Source: CAIQNR01 sp031972475
GTDB taxonomy: Bacteria > Babelota > Babeliae > Babelales > CAIQNR01
DNA: 64,000 bases
Reading direction: 5' to 3'
Assembly: GCA_031972475.1 (NCBI GenBank)
Contig: DALYEP010000001.1
Location: 1-64,000 of the forward strand
In this document: piece by piece, positions 9,609 through 18,573 of the stretch
Position numbering within the stretch: the first letter of the stretch is position 1
Layout of the letters: every line of letters begins with the position of its first letter
The notes under the pieces: model-generated
Seen by the model: the letters and a program-made list of their open reading frames with translations, nothing else
Told to the model about the DNA's origin: nothing
The model's database searches: none
Program-made: the position numbers and the translations under genes

Positions 9609-10658
9609 ATGAAATATATAGTAATTATTTTTTTAAATATAATTACTATATATGCAGCAAATCAGTCTATTTTAAAGGACTCTTCAAGAAAGAGTCCTTT
9701 TTGTGATGTATCAGATTTAGATGAATTAGACGAGTTTAAAATAAAACCGGAATTGTCTTTTTGCACCTCAGATCAATTTAAATCGATTAATTTTGCTCTT
9801 AATTCTGATGATTCTTCTGTTGAAAAAAAATCATATCTTCTTACTCCTACTCAGATTAAAAGTTTAGGAATTCAAATAAATGATGTTCTAAAATATAATA
9901 AAATTTATACGGCATGTTTGCTTTGTAAAAAAAATTTGTTAATTAATGACCAGTCTTGGGGAATTCATTTTACAGAAGAGCATGCTGATTTATTTGTTCC
10001 ACATGAAAAAAAATATCGATGTTTTTATAATCAAGAATGTGATTTTGAAAGTAGTACTACTGGTTTAAATGCTCATTTGTTATCACATGTACAGGCAAAA
10101 GTTTTTGAATGTAGTTTATGTAATTTTGTTTTTGCATCATCTTCCTATTTAAGGAAACATAATTGTAAAGAAACAGAAAAAAGTAGTAAAACTCGAACAT
10201 TTAGTCAGTTAGAAGAAGTGCCAGGTCGTTTGTTAGAAGAAGTTCGTTCTGGGTCTTTATTATTAAATATAAATCATCAAGATCAAGAAAAAGTATTTTC
10301 ATCTCAAGAAATTAAATTACGAGGACCTTTAACTAAAGAAAATGGTTCTAAAATGAAAACAAAATGTAAATTTTGTGATTTAATTTTGCCATTAAATGAT
10401 ACCGTGTGGATAGATTATATTCGTTTTCATGTTATATCAATGTGCAATCAAAAAAGAGGAAGTGAAGTATATAAGTGTTTTTATGACCTTGAATGTACTA
10501 AAGAGTTAAGAAAACCAAGTGAGTTGGTTAATCATATTATTTCTCATATGGGTTTAAAGCTTTTTAGTTGTTCAGAATGTTCAGTACTTTTTTCAAAAGC
10601 GCAATCTCTGTGTTCTCATAAAAGGATAATTCATAAAGATGAATCATTAGAAAATTAG
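9609..10658 (+). CDS. Secreted protein with six tandem C2H2-type zinc fingers
   Basis: 349 residues. Residues 1-17 form a signal peptide (MKYIVIIFLNIITIYAA). Two similar blocks of three fingers follow. Block 1: C103-x2-C106/H120-x4-H125; C138-x5-C144/H156-x3-H160; C168-x2-C171/H184 with C186. Block 2: C253-x2-C256/H274 (last ligand unclear); C290-x5-C296/H309-x3-H313; C321-x2-C324/H337-x4-H342. The seven-residue links H160-VQAKVFE-C168 and H313-MGLKLFS-C321 have the spacing and Lys/Phe positions of the eukaryotic TGEKPF linker. A ribosome site (aaggtg) precedes the ATG. The signal peptide means export; a host nucleus target is only a guess. Gene-to-gene distance to murA is 13 bases. Confidence 0.8.
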   Translation: MKYIVIIFLNIITIYAANQSILKDSSRKSPFCDVSDLDELDEFKIKPELSFCTSDQFKSINFALNSDDSSVEKKSYLLTPTQIKSLGIQINDVLKYNKIYTACLLCKKNLLINDQSWGIHFTEEHADLFVPHEKKYRCFYNQECDFESSTTGLNAHLLSHVQAKVFECSLCNFVFASSSYLRKHNCKETEKSSKTRTFSQLEEVPGRLLEEVRSGSLLLNINHQDQEKVFSSQEIKLRGPLTKENGSKMKTKCKFCDLILPLNDTVWIDYIRFHVISMCNQKRGSEVYKCFYDLECTKELRKPSELVNHIISHMGLKLFSCSECSVLFSKAQSLCSHKRIIHKDESLEN

Positions 10659-10661
10659 TTG

Positions 10662-11765
10662 TTATTTTAGTTGGTCTATTGATTTATACAATAAGTTGTA
10701 TTCGTTGATCATTGTGTCGATAGTAAATTTATTTTGTACAGTAATTTTTGCTTCTTCACCAAGGTTTTTGCGGAGCATTTCATTATTCATAAGAAGGTCG
10801 ATAGTATTTGCAAGTTCTTGAGCATCTGTATGATGAATGAGAAGTCCATTTTGTTGATCAATAATAACATCATGGTATTCATTGCTTGAAAAAACAATAG
10901 GGGCGATTTCATGATTCATTGCTTCAAGTAATGCTATAGAAAGTCCTTCTTTGTAAGATGTCATTACAAAGCAATCAAAAATATTATAATAAGATTGAGC
11001 GTCTTGTCCTACTATAAAAATAACTCGGTCATCAATTCCCAAGTCGTAAGCGCGCTTTTTTAAAGCATATTCTTGTGATCCTGATCCAATTAACATAAGT
11101 CGTGCTTCAGCAGATTTATCATAAAGCAAAGCGAACGCAGTTAATAGCAATGAATGATTTTTAATGAGCTCAAATCTTCCAACTGATCCAATAAGAAAAT
11201 GAGAAGGGAGTAGTCCTAGTTCTTGACGAGATATGGTGGGTACATTTTCTTGTTCATGAGTTGGTATTCCATTTTTAATTATTTTAATATTTGGCTTTGT
11301 AAGCCATGGGGCATACATATTAAGTGATTGAGCTACGCCATCAGATACTGCAACTATATGTCCATGATATTTTGCTGTAATTCGATCTAAAAAATTTCTT
11401 ATAAATCCATTTTGATCAATATTATTATGAAATACTTCTACATGGGTAATGTTATACCATGATCCAAGCATTCTTCCTAAAAAATTTGCTGACCATAATA
11501 ATGTATGAATGTAGTTAGGTTTAATTTCTTTAACTATTTTAAAAAGTTTATATATAAAAATTGGATCGTATGTGCTTATTAATCCAGTTATATGATACGT
11601 CTTAACTGGAAGTTTTTGAATTTTTTCAACATAAGATCCTGGATAAAAATAAATGACTGTATGTTCAAAATAAGTAGAATCTAACTTTTTAAGCAACTGA
11701 TATAAAACAGCTTCAGCTCCACCTCTATTTAATCCTGTTATTATATGAAGAAGACGTTTTTTCAT
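10662..11765 (-). CDS. Family 4 glycosyltransferase (GT-B)
   Basis: 367 residues. The N-terminal 'HIITGLNRGGAEAVLYQLL' is the typical GT4 donor-side glycine loop. The C-terminal half has 'VGRFELIKNHSLLLTAF', a conserved donor-binding segment, and 'KEGLSIALLEAM', which contains the E-x7-E motif. Such enzymes transfer sugars from nucleotide-sugar donors to lipids, polysaccharides or glycans; the substrate cannot be told. It ends three bases from the convergent zinc-finger gene. A second GT4 gene lies at 58042-59163. Confidence 0.88.
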   Translation of the reverse strand: MKKRLLHIITGLNRGGAEAVLYQLLKKLDSTYFEHTVIYFYPGSYVEKIQKLPVKTYHITGLISTYDPIFIYKLFKIVKEIKPNYIHTLLWSANFLGRMLGSWYNITHVEVFHNNIDQNGFIRNFLDRITAKYHGHIVAVSDGVAQSLNMYAPWLTKPNIKIIKNGIPTHEQENVPTISRQELGLLPSHFLIGSVGRFELIKNHSLLLTAFALLYDKSAEARLMLIGSGSQEYALKKRAYDLGIDDRVIFIVGQDAQSYYNIFDCFVMTSYKEGLSIALLEAMNHEIAPIVFSSNEYHDVIIDQQNGLLIHHTDAQELANTIDLLMNNEMLRKNLGEEAKITVQNKFTIDTMINEYNLLYKSIDQLK

Positions 11766-11857
11766 AAATATTTTTAGCCTTTTTTATTCAATTTTATATT
11801 CTGTTTTATATATATCAGAAGGTTTGTTTTAACACAAAAAAGAAGTATATCTCTTAC

Positions 11858-11885
11858 TTGAGAAGAAGCAAAACTCTGTTATTCT
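11858..11885 (+). promoter_or_regulatory. Candidate promoter for the tmk operon
   Basis: TTGAGA at 11858-11863, a 16-base gap and TATTCT at 11880-11885, the latter preceded by TG at 11877-11878 (extended -10). The tmk start codon is about 40 bases downstream. Confidence 0.4.
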
Positions 11886-11926
11886 GAAAAAGAATACTAT
11901 CAAAAATCTTATTAAGAATTGTTTTT

Positions 11927-12553
11927 ATGAAGAAAATGGAATCTGGTTTATTGGTTGCCGTAGAAGGTATAGATGGTTGTGGAAAATCTCTTCTTTCTCA
12001 AAATCTTTATTATCAATTAAAGAACTTGGAAAAAGAAGTTGTTTTAACTAAAGAACCAAGCGGGACGTTGTTTGGTGAAAAAATATACACTTCATTTATT
12101 AATTCTGATTTTGTTATTACCCCTGAAACAGCATTTTTATTATTTGCAGCAAGTAGGTCAGAGCATTTTGATAAAATAGTTATTCCAGAATTAAAGAAAA
12201 ATAAGATTGTAATCTCTGATCGTATGGGGGATTCTTCTTTGGTCTATCAAGGCTATGTAGAACAATGTGACATTGAAATGTTAAAAAAAATTAACACCTG
12301 GGTTATGAAATCAATACACCCACAGATTACCTTTTATGTTCGGATTGATGTATCAACAGCATTAAAAAGAATAGCGCAAAGAGGTTCTGATATTGATATT
12401 TTTGAAAAAAGATCTTTTTTAGAAGATGCAATTATTGGATTTGATACTTTGTATAAAGATCGTAAAGATGTTGTTATTCTTGATGGGACTCAAGAACCGC
12501 TTTTATTAGCACATCAAGCTCTTAAAAAGATTTTAGAATATTATGAACAATAA
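11927..12553 (+). CDS. tmk: Thymidylate kinase
   Basis: 208 residues. The P-loop 'EGIDGCGKS', the 'SDRMGDSSLVYQG' DRY-like motif and the C-terminal lid region (around 'RIAQRGSDIDIFEK') identify dTMP kinase, which makes dTDP from dTMP. It is the first gene of a tight operon whose next member starts inside its last 11 bases. ATG at 11927 has no clear ribosome site; a second ATG three codons later is possible. Confidence 0.95.
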   Translation: MKKMESGLLVAVEGIDGCGKSLLSQNLYYQLKNLEKEVVLTKEPSGTLFGEKIYTSFINSDFVITPETAFLLFAASRSEHFDKIVIPELKKNKIVISDRMGDSSLVYQGYVEQCDIEMLKKINTWVMKSIHPQITFYVRIDVSTALKRIAQRGSDIDIFEKRSFLEDAIIGFDTLYKDRKDVVILDGTQEPLLLAHQALKKILEYYEQ

Positions 12554-13289
12554 TTTACATACATCATATTTATATATTGGTCGCCATGAACAAGTTTGTG
12601 ATGGAGTTGTTAATTTTTTAAGAAATTTATTTTGTAAAAAAAATAATTGTATGAATTGTGTTGATTGCAATCTTATTTTAACTAAACAGCATTCGTCTAT
12701 TATTTGGTTTCACCCAGATAATAAGTATGTACTAGATGATTTTGATATTTTATTTAAATCAATATCATTTATGTTAGAAGAGAATGCAAAGTTTTTTTTT
12801 ATTATAGATCAGGCAGAATTACTTTCTGTTGCATGTAGTAATGCATTGTTAAAAATAATAGAAGAACCTCCTGCAGGGTATCATTTTATTTTTATTGCAA
12901 ATCATATCCAATCTGTTCTTTCAACAATACGATCTCGTTCTATTATTCAAACTTTTTATAATAAAAGTTCTTTTATTGAGGATAATGTATATGCACGATA
13001 TTTTATAGAAAAGACAGATCCTCAATCTTTTTTATCATTTCTTTCAAAACAGGTTATTTCAGAGGCTGAAGTAATTAATCTTATTGATTATTTGATAGAG
13101 TATTATACAAAAAAATTAATATTAAAAAATGCTTCTAATTGCAGTAATAAGCATGAATTTTTTATGAAATTATTAAATTTTTTACAAAATTCTATACAGC
13201 ATAAAATTATGCCTGGTAGTGGTAAGATTTTTTTAAAAGAATTTTTTCTTTATAAAGATATGTTAGAAAGACAGTATGAAATCTCTTAA
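12543..13289 (+). CDS. holB: DNA polymerase III delta' subunit
   Basis: 248 residues, shorter than the usual 300 or more. The zinc module Cys-x5-Cys-x2-Cys-x2-Cys appears in 'CKKNNCMNCVDC'. Then come 'FFIIDQAELLSVACSNALLKIIEEPP' (read in parts) and 'IRSRS', the sensor-like motif of clamp-loader subunits. The P-loop position is degenerate, as expected for delta', which does not hydrolyse ATP. The protein is a component of the clamp loader. It overlaps tmk by 11 bases, the same tmk-holB pairing found in many bacteria, and the next gene by 14. Confidence 0.9.
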   Translation: MNNNLHTSYLYIGRHEQVCDGVVNFLRNLFCKKNNCMNCVDCNLILTKQHSSIIWFHPDNKYVLDDFDILFKSISFMLEENAKFFFIIDQAELLSVACSNALLKIIEEPPAGYHFIFIANHIQSVLSTIRSRSIIQTFYNKSSFIEDNVYARYFIEKTDPQSFLSFLSKQVISEAEVINLIDYLIEYYTKKLILKNASNCSNKHEFFMKLLNFLQNSIQHKIMPGSGKIFLKEFFLYKDMLERQYEIS

Positions 13290-13719
13290 ATCACTTCTTG
13301 ATGTTACATTTACAAATTCAAGTTCTTGGCAATTTAAATTAGCTTCTCAATGGACTGATTTAGTGGGAAATCTTTCAAATATTATGAGTTTAGAAAAGAT
13401 TTATGGAGCAACTATTATTGTTGGGGTATATGAACAAAGTTGGATGCATGAACTTTATATGTTATCGAGTATGATTATTAAGACGATTAATGAGAATCTT
13501 GAAGGTGCAAAAATAGAAAAAATTCAATTTAAATTAGCAACAAGAAAAAATAATATTCATTCAAAAAAAGTAGATGTATTTCATGAAGACAGAATGATAG
13601 TTGTTTTAAATAAACGAGAAGAGTTAGCGCTTTCTCATATTAAAGATGTTGAATTGCGTCAATCATTAGAGTCGTTTTTGATCAGTTGTAAAAAAAGAAA
13701 TTTATATGAAAAAAAATAA
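13276..13719 (+). CDS. DciA-like (DUF721) protein, likely replicative helicase loader
   Basis: 147 residues. Motifs such as 'WTDLVGNLSNIM', 'IIVGVYEQSWMHELYMLSS' and 'INENLEGAKIEKIQFKL' match the DUF721/DciA KH-like fold (W...vG..ia.h..p..... l.v.v.ss.Wa.eL). DciA loads the DnaB helicase in bacteria without DnaC or DnaI; the function here is inferred from family membership. The position between holB and murG, with 14-base overlaps on both sides, supports co-expression with replication genes. Confidence 0.8.
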   Translation: MKSLKSLLDVTFTNSSSWQFKLASQWTDLVGNLSNIMSLEKIYGATIIVGVYEQSWMHELYMLSSMIIKTINENLEGAKIEKIQFKLATRKNNIHSKKVDVFHEDRMIVVLNKREELALSHIKDVELRQSLESFLISCKKRNLYEKK

Positions 13720-14722
13720 AATTATAAGTGCCGTTGCAGGAAGATCTGGCGGACATATTATTCCATGCTTAACACTTGCAAAAAAATATACAGATGATGG
13801 ATATCAATTGTTATTTTTTACAACGCAACAAAAAATAGATGCTAAAATTCTTGATAATGATACAACGGTTACATGGCATGTTTCTCTTAATATGATGAAT
13901 ATTCCTTATAAAAATGTACTATTATGGCCTGTTTGGGCAGTTCAGTTTGCTTATAGCTTTTTAAAATCTCTCTCTATATTTATAAAACATAGGCCAGAAA
14001 GGCTTATTAGTACTGGTGGTTATATTTCTATTCCAGTTTGCTTAGCAGCAAAAATCCTATTAATAGATGTAGATATTTATGAATTAAATGTTATTCCTGG
14101 TAGGGCAACAAAATTACTTTCGTATTGTGCTTCTCGTTTATTTATTTGTTTTAAAAAAACTGCAGATTTTTTTTCAAAACAGACAATTCTTGTTTCATAT
14201 CCTCTTAGATTTTCTTCAAAAGATCTTATAAGTAAGGAATCTAATCATTTAAATAAGTTTAATTTTTTAAAGAAAACAATACTTATTCTTGGAGGTTCAC
14301 AAGGATCTTCTTTTATCAATCAACAAATTTGTCAATTAATGAGTTTGTATGGCCCTTCTGTACAAGTTATTCATCAAACAGGTTCGCAAGATGTTATGTT
14401 ATTAGAGGATTTTTATAAATCTTTAGGAGTTGATGCAATTGTTTTTTCTTATCAACATAATTTATCTGATTATTATCATAAAGCAGATATTGTCATTTGT
14501 AGATCTGGTGCAGGAACATTATTTGAGACACTGTTTTTTAGAAAAAAGTGTATAACAATTCCTTTAGAAATTGTTGCGGGTGGGCATCAAATTGATAATG
14601 CGTATGCTTTAGAAAATGAATATCCAGATCTATTTTTTGTGATTCGACAAATTGATTTACAAAAAGATCCATTACTTTTATTTAAAAAGGTATCACATCT
14701 TTTTGATCAACCCATGGGGTAG
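13706..14722 (+). CDS. murG: UDP-GlcNAc:lipid I transferase (MurG)
   Basis: 338 residues. MurG adds GlcNAc to lipid I on the inner face of the membrane, giving lipid II. Seen: the N-terminal 'AGRSGGHIIPC' (the GGTGGH loop), 'STGGYISIPVCLAA', 'LILGGSQGS', 'RSGAGTLFE' and 'GGHQIDNAYALE', the acceptor and donor-binding motifs of the family. The C-terminus is somewhat short. The gene overlaps dciA-like by 14 bases, and its last 41 bases overlap the end of the convergent gene 14682-16466. Confidence 0.94.
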   Translation: MKKNKIISAVAGRSGGHIIPCLTLAKKYTDDGYQLLFFTTQQKIDAKILDNDTTVTWHVSLNMMNIPYKNVLLWPVWAVQFAYSFLKSLSIFIKHRPERLISTGGYISIPVCLAAKILLIDVDIYELNVIPGRATKLLSYCASRLFICFKKTADFFSKQTILVSYPLRFSSKDLISKESNHLNKFNFLKKTILILGGSQGSSFINQQICQLMSLYGPSVQVIHQTGSQDVMLLEDFYKSLGVDAIVFSYQHNLSDYYHKADIVICRSGAGTLFETLFFRKKCITIPLEIVAGGHQIDNAYALENEYPDLFFVIRQIDLQKDPLLLFKKVSHLFDQPMG

Positions 14723-16466
14723 GTGGATATCCTGTAACATCATTACTTACTGTATAAAGAAGTGGGATGTTTGAAATATTGCCAGGTCCATTAATAATAA
14801 TATTAAGGGCAGATTCTCCTTGAAAATTTAAAGTTGGAGGATTTTGTTTTGTTATTAATTCAGATGATCCATATTGTATAAGGTATTCAGTAACTTGTTT
14901 TTTAAATTCATTAAAATTATTTATAGAAAGATCTATCCATTCAGGGATTATATCAATTAATTTATTTTTTATTTCATCAGTTGTTTTGACAGGATCAAAA
15001 TATTGAATAATTGAAGATAAGATACTCAGAGGTGAATAAAGTGGTGGTTGTACTGTGCAAAAACAAGGTTTTATTTGAGTTGAATAAGAACTGAATGTTT
15101 TTTGGAAAATAATATAAGCAGATGCTCTATTTTTAGAAAATTGCCCAATTTCTTCTGGTAGTCGATTATTAAGAATAGCAAAAGCATTGTCACTATTAAT
15201 TCCATTTGGAAGTGTATAGCTATATAATCCTGTAGGGCTTTCAAACGATATTCCTTTATCTATAAAGCGTGGAATTGGTATTGTGAAAAATTGTGATAGC
15301 AATTCTTGTGCAGCAACATCATCAGGTGCGCTTACATCAAAAATATATAAAATATCTTTTCTTTTTGAAATAGGTGGTCGGATTATATAAAAAGAAATTG
15401 CCTTACCTAAAGGTATTTTGATTAAAGGCTTTTCGATCATCTTTTTTTGCTTTGTGCTAAATATTGATCCTGTATATAATGCCCAGGTTGAATGTTTTTG
15501 TGATGCAGTAAGACCAACAAGATTATTTGTTGTATCAGATATTTTTAAATCAGCAGAGCTTGCATGCCAAATGGTATATAAAACAGGGTTTATGCTTCTT
15601 ATTTTACCATTGACTGGTTGTTTATAATTACCTACAGAAAAGCCTGTTTGCACTAGCTTATTATTAGGTAAGACTTCATAATTATAAGTCATAGGACCAA
15701 CAACTGTTTGCGTTGGTATTAATGTAGAAGGAGAGCTGATACCTAACCCTTGTTCTGAAATAATTAAACTTCCATTGGGGTAGGTGAATGTAGAAGGTCG
15801 CAACATCATATTGTCTTGAGATTGCAATGTATGAAATGTATCTGGTTCTAATGGGATGGTTATGGTTGTAGTAACGGTTAACGTAGAAGTTAAACTTGCG
15901 GCATAATCGGATGTTGTTGACAGACAAAATGTTAATGGAAATGTTGAAGAGCTTCCATTATAAATCATTCCAATAAAATCTGAGCTTAGAGTTGGTTTTT
16001 TTAAATTTGATCCCACAAGCTCTGCATGAACGCCAGATTTATTTTCATATACATTATAAAGATAAATATTTGGATCATTTTCAGCTCCCATTGAGGTATG
16101 TCCTTCGGTAAAATCTGCACCGACAATTTCAAGATCAAAATATAATTTTGTTTTATAAAAATTTGTTCCAGAGTTTGATCCAGGATTTAATACCATCGAC
16201 ATGCCGATTCCATCATTTGTAGGGGCTCCGAGAATCATTTTAATTTTTTTAACTTGAGGTTTTACGGGAATAGTTGAATTATTAAAGACTTGAAAACTAT
16301 ATTTTTGTGAAGAGCTTAAATATCCTCCTTGAGCAGCAAATCCTTGACCCATGGCTACAATTCCATTACCAAGTCCTTTAAATGTATCTACAACGCCCTC
16401 GAGTGGATAGTTTGTTTTTATATAAATGAAGAAAAACATACTAATAAAAATTTTGATTTTGCTCAT
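14682..16466 (-). CDS. Large secreted protein of unknown function
   Basis: 594 residues from the ATG at 16466, chosen because an aaggag site lies eight bases upstream and residues 1-22 (MSKIKIFISMFFFIYIKTNY) then form a signal peptide; a longer frame reaches 16526 without such support. The mature protein is Ser/Thr/Asn/Gly-rich and mostly beta-like ('LTSTLTVTTTITIPL', 'SDNAFAILNNRLP'), with few Cys. No family is recognised. It sits downstream of the class A PBP gene on the same strand (85-base gap) and overlaps murG tail-to-tail by 41 bases. Confidence 0.7.
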   Translation of the reverse strand: MSKIKIFISMFFFIYIKTNYPLEGVVDTFKGLGNGIVAMGQGFAAQGGYLSSSQKYSFQVFNNSTIPVKPQVKKIKMILGAPTNDGIGMSMVLNPGSNSGTNFYKTKLYFDLEIVGADFTEGHTSMGAENDPNIYLYNVYENKSGVHAELVGSNLKKPTLSSDFIGMIYNGSSSTFPLTFCLSTTSDYAASLTSTLTVTTTITIPLEPDTFHTLQSQDNMMLRPSTFTYPNGSLIISEQGLGISSPSTLIPTQTVVGPMTYNYEVLPNNKLVQTGFSVGNYKQPVNGKIRSINPVLYTIWHASSADLKISDTTNNLVGLTASQKHSTWALYTGSIFSTKQKKMIEKPLIKIPLGKAISFYIIRPPISKRKDILYIFDVSAPDDVAAQELLSQFFTIPIPRFIDKGISFESPTGLYSYTLPNGINSDNAFAILNNRLPEEIGQFSKNRASAYIIFQKTFSSYSTQIKPCFCTVQPPLYSPLSILSSIIQYFDPVKTTDEIKNKLIDIIPEWIDLSINNFNEFKKQVTEYLIQYGSSELITKQNPPTLNFQGESALNIIINGPGNISNIPLLYTVSNDVTGYPPTPWVDQKDVIPF

Positions 16467-16550
16467 TCTGTAAGCTCCTTTTTTGATACAAAATAGATTT
16501 ATAGATCTATCGTACTGATCAAACAATGGTCAATATTTCTATTATTATGC

Positions 16551-18452
16551 TTAGACTAAAAGTGGATAAATATCTTTTGAAGTCGCATCGTTGCAAAACT
16601 CTCCTGTTTTGGAGTTTACATAAACTTCTTGCAGAAGGGGGTCATTAATAAAATGTTTTTTATGAGTTGTTATATGTGAGTGAAAATTTATCCAAATTTG
16701 AAATGCTGTTTGAAGTGGGAAAACTTTAAGACCCATAGGTCTATTGTCATCACATCCAACATAAACAGCAGTAGTAAGTTCTGGAGTTGAACCAACAAAC
16801 CAACAAGTTCGAGAATCATTTGTTGTTCCTGTTTTACTGATTGCATCAGAATCTATCCATGTATTGGTAATATTTTTTTTATTTTTTAAACCGATGCATA
16901 ACACTCTGTTTATTTGACTTGTAATTTTTGAAGAAATTATACGTTCGTTTTTTGATTGAGCTGTGTATATCTTTTTACCTTGAGCGTCTTTTATAACAGA
17001 AATAATAGAAGGTTTGTTATAAATTCCATTATGAGCAAGAGTTGAAAAAAAAGATGCTACTTCTATTAAAGGACTATCGATGCATCCTAAAGCAAGAGAA
17101 GGATAGGGTGTTATATCTCCAGAAAAATGGCATCTTTTTGCAAGATCAACTATTTTTTCAGGTCCAATATTTAGAAGAACTTTTATACTAATAATATTAT
17201 TAGAATAGATAAGTGCTCGAGCAAGTGTCATTAAACCAGAAAATTTGCGATTGTAGTTACGAGGTTCCCATATTTTACCATTAAAATTTATTGTTAATGG
17301 TTCATCAATGGCAGTATCACAAAGATTTATTCCTGATTCTAGCGCAGCTATATAAACAAGAGGTTTAAAAACTGAGCCCTGTTGTCGTTTTGCTGAAAAA
17401 ACCCTGTTGTAATAAGATGATTCATAATCAAAACCTGTGATAATTGCTCGTATTTGTTGGGTTTTTACATCAAGCGTTACCATTGCTCCTTCAAGGTCTC
17501 CTCCGTATAGAAGCCTTAATTTTTTGCGATATTCTTTAATAGTTTTTTCTGCTTTTTTTTGTATGTCATAATCTAATGTTGTTTGAATAGTAAGCCCGCC
17601 TTTTTCTAAAATTTCTTTGTCGCATAGGCTTCCTACGCATATCTTTATGTATTCACGAATGGCTATTGGTAGTTGATTGTCAAAATTTTCTTTTTCTTGA
17701 ATAACAGTAACTGGAATGTTTTGTAATTGAGAACAAAGTTCTTCTGAAATAAAATGCAATTTTTCCATTTTTTTTAAAATTATATTACGTCTTTTCTGAG
17801 CAGAAAGAGGATAATACGTTGGAAAGTAATTACCAGGAGAGCAGATAATAGCAGCAAGAAGTGCAGCTTCATCTTGAGATATTTCTTCTACATTTTTATT
17901 CCAAAATTTTTGGCAAGCTGTTTGAACTCCATAAATATTTGGACCAAAGTAGACGGAGTTTAAGTAATATTCAAGAATTTGTTCTTTGCTGTATTGTCGT
18001 TCTATAAGAAGAGCATAAAGCTGTTCTTTGAATTTTCTATTAAATGTTTTTTTGCTATCAAAGAAATGTAATTTAACTAATTGTTGTGTAATTGTACTTG
18101 CTCCTTGCATTTTTTTACCATGATAAATATTTACAAGGATTGATCGAATAATACCTTTAAATGATAAACCTTGATGATTAAAAAAATTCCAATCTTCTGC
18201 CGCAATAAAAGCATTAATTAGGTGTAAAGGCATACGATTGATACTTACAAATTCGTATGTATTTGTTTTAAATTTTCCAATTTCTTTTCCATGTATATCT
18301 AAAATAATGGAAGGTTTTTTTGAAAATTGATTATCAATATTAATCATATTAAGTATTGGATGCTGTAACACATACCATAAAGCACCAAGTATGCTAGTAC
18401 TCATACAAAAGAGAGTTATAAAAAATATAAGAAAAATTTTTTTTATATGCAT
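16551..18452 (-). CDS. Class A penicillin-binding protein (glycosyltransferase/transpeptidase)
   Basis: About 633 residues. An N-terminal membrane anchor is followed by the GT51 glycosyltransferase domain ('AAEDWNFFNHQG' with the catalytic Glu, 'QGASTITQQLVK', 'ERQYSKEQILEYYLN'). A transpeptidase domain follows with the active-site Ser in 'GSVFKP' (SxxK), 'SNN' (SxN) and 'KTGTT' (KTG). The enzyme polymerises lipid II and crosslinks the strands in the periplasm. The open frame extends three codons further to a TTG at 18461, but that TTG overlaps a good -10 element, so ATG 18452 is taken. No ribosome site is visible. Together with murA, murG and uppS it indicates working peptidoglycan synthesis. 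Confidence 0.94.
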   Translation of the reverse strand: MHIKKIFLIFFITLFCMSTSILGALWYVLQHPILNMINIDNQFSKKPSIILDIHGKEIGKFKTNTYEFVSINRMPLHLINAFIAAEDWNFFNHQGLSFKGIIRSILVNIYHGKKMQGASTITQQLVKLHFFDSKKTFNRKFKEQLYALLIERQYSKEQILEYYLNSVYFGPNIYGVQTACQKFWNKNVEEISQDEAALLAAIICSPGNYFPTYYPLSAQKRRNIILKKMEKLHFISEELCSQLQNIPVTVIQEKENFDNQLPIAIREYIKICVGSLCDKEILEKGGLTIQTTLDYDIQKKAEKTIKEYRKKLRLLYGGDLEGAMVTLDVKTQQIRAIITGFDYESSYYNRVFSAKRQQGSVFKPLVYIAALESGINLCDTAIDEPLTINFNGKIWEPRNYNRKFSGLMTLARALIYSNNIISIKVLLNIGPEKIVDLAKRCHFSGDITPYPSLALGCIDSPLIEVASFFSTLAHNGIYNKPSIISVIKDAQGKKIYTAQSKNERIISSKITSQINRVLCIGLKNKKNITNTWIDSDAISKTGTTNDSRTCWFVGSTPELTTAVYVGCDDNRPMGLKVFPLQTAFQIWINFHSHITTHKKHFINDPLLQEVYVNSKTGEFCNDATSKDIYPLLV

Positions 18453-18460
18453 AAGTGTCA

Positions 18461-18469
18461 AGTATAGCA
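18461..18469 (-). promoter_or_regulatory. Extended -10 promoter giving a nearly leaderless PBP transcript
   Basis: On the minus strand 18469-18461 reads TGCTATACT, an extended -10 (TGnTATACT). The PBP ATG begins nine bases after its last base, so transcription would start at or within about two bases of the A of ATG. No clear -35 is present (CTTAAT at the right place). Confidence 0.45.
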
Positions 18470-18519
18470 GATAGTAACAAGAAATTAAGAAAGAATTAAT
18501 TTTAAAAAATGAAAAAAAG

Positions 18520-18544
18520 AAAGGTCACTTATAAAGTGACCTTT
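18520..18544 (-). terminator. Hairpin terminator after the LEA-like gene
   Basis: An 11-bp perfect stem, 'aaaggtcactt' at 18520-18530 with 'aagtgaccttt' at 18534-18544, and a three-base loop. On the minus strand it is followed by a run of T. It lies 30 bases past the stop of the 18574-19002 gene and before the PBP promoter. Confidence 0.75.
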
Positions 18545-18573
18545 TAAATTTTAAATCTATAAATGAAAAGAAA

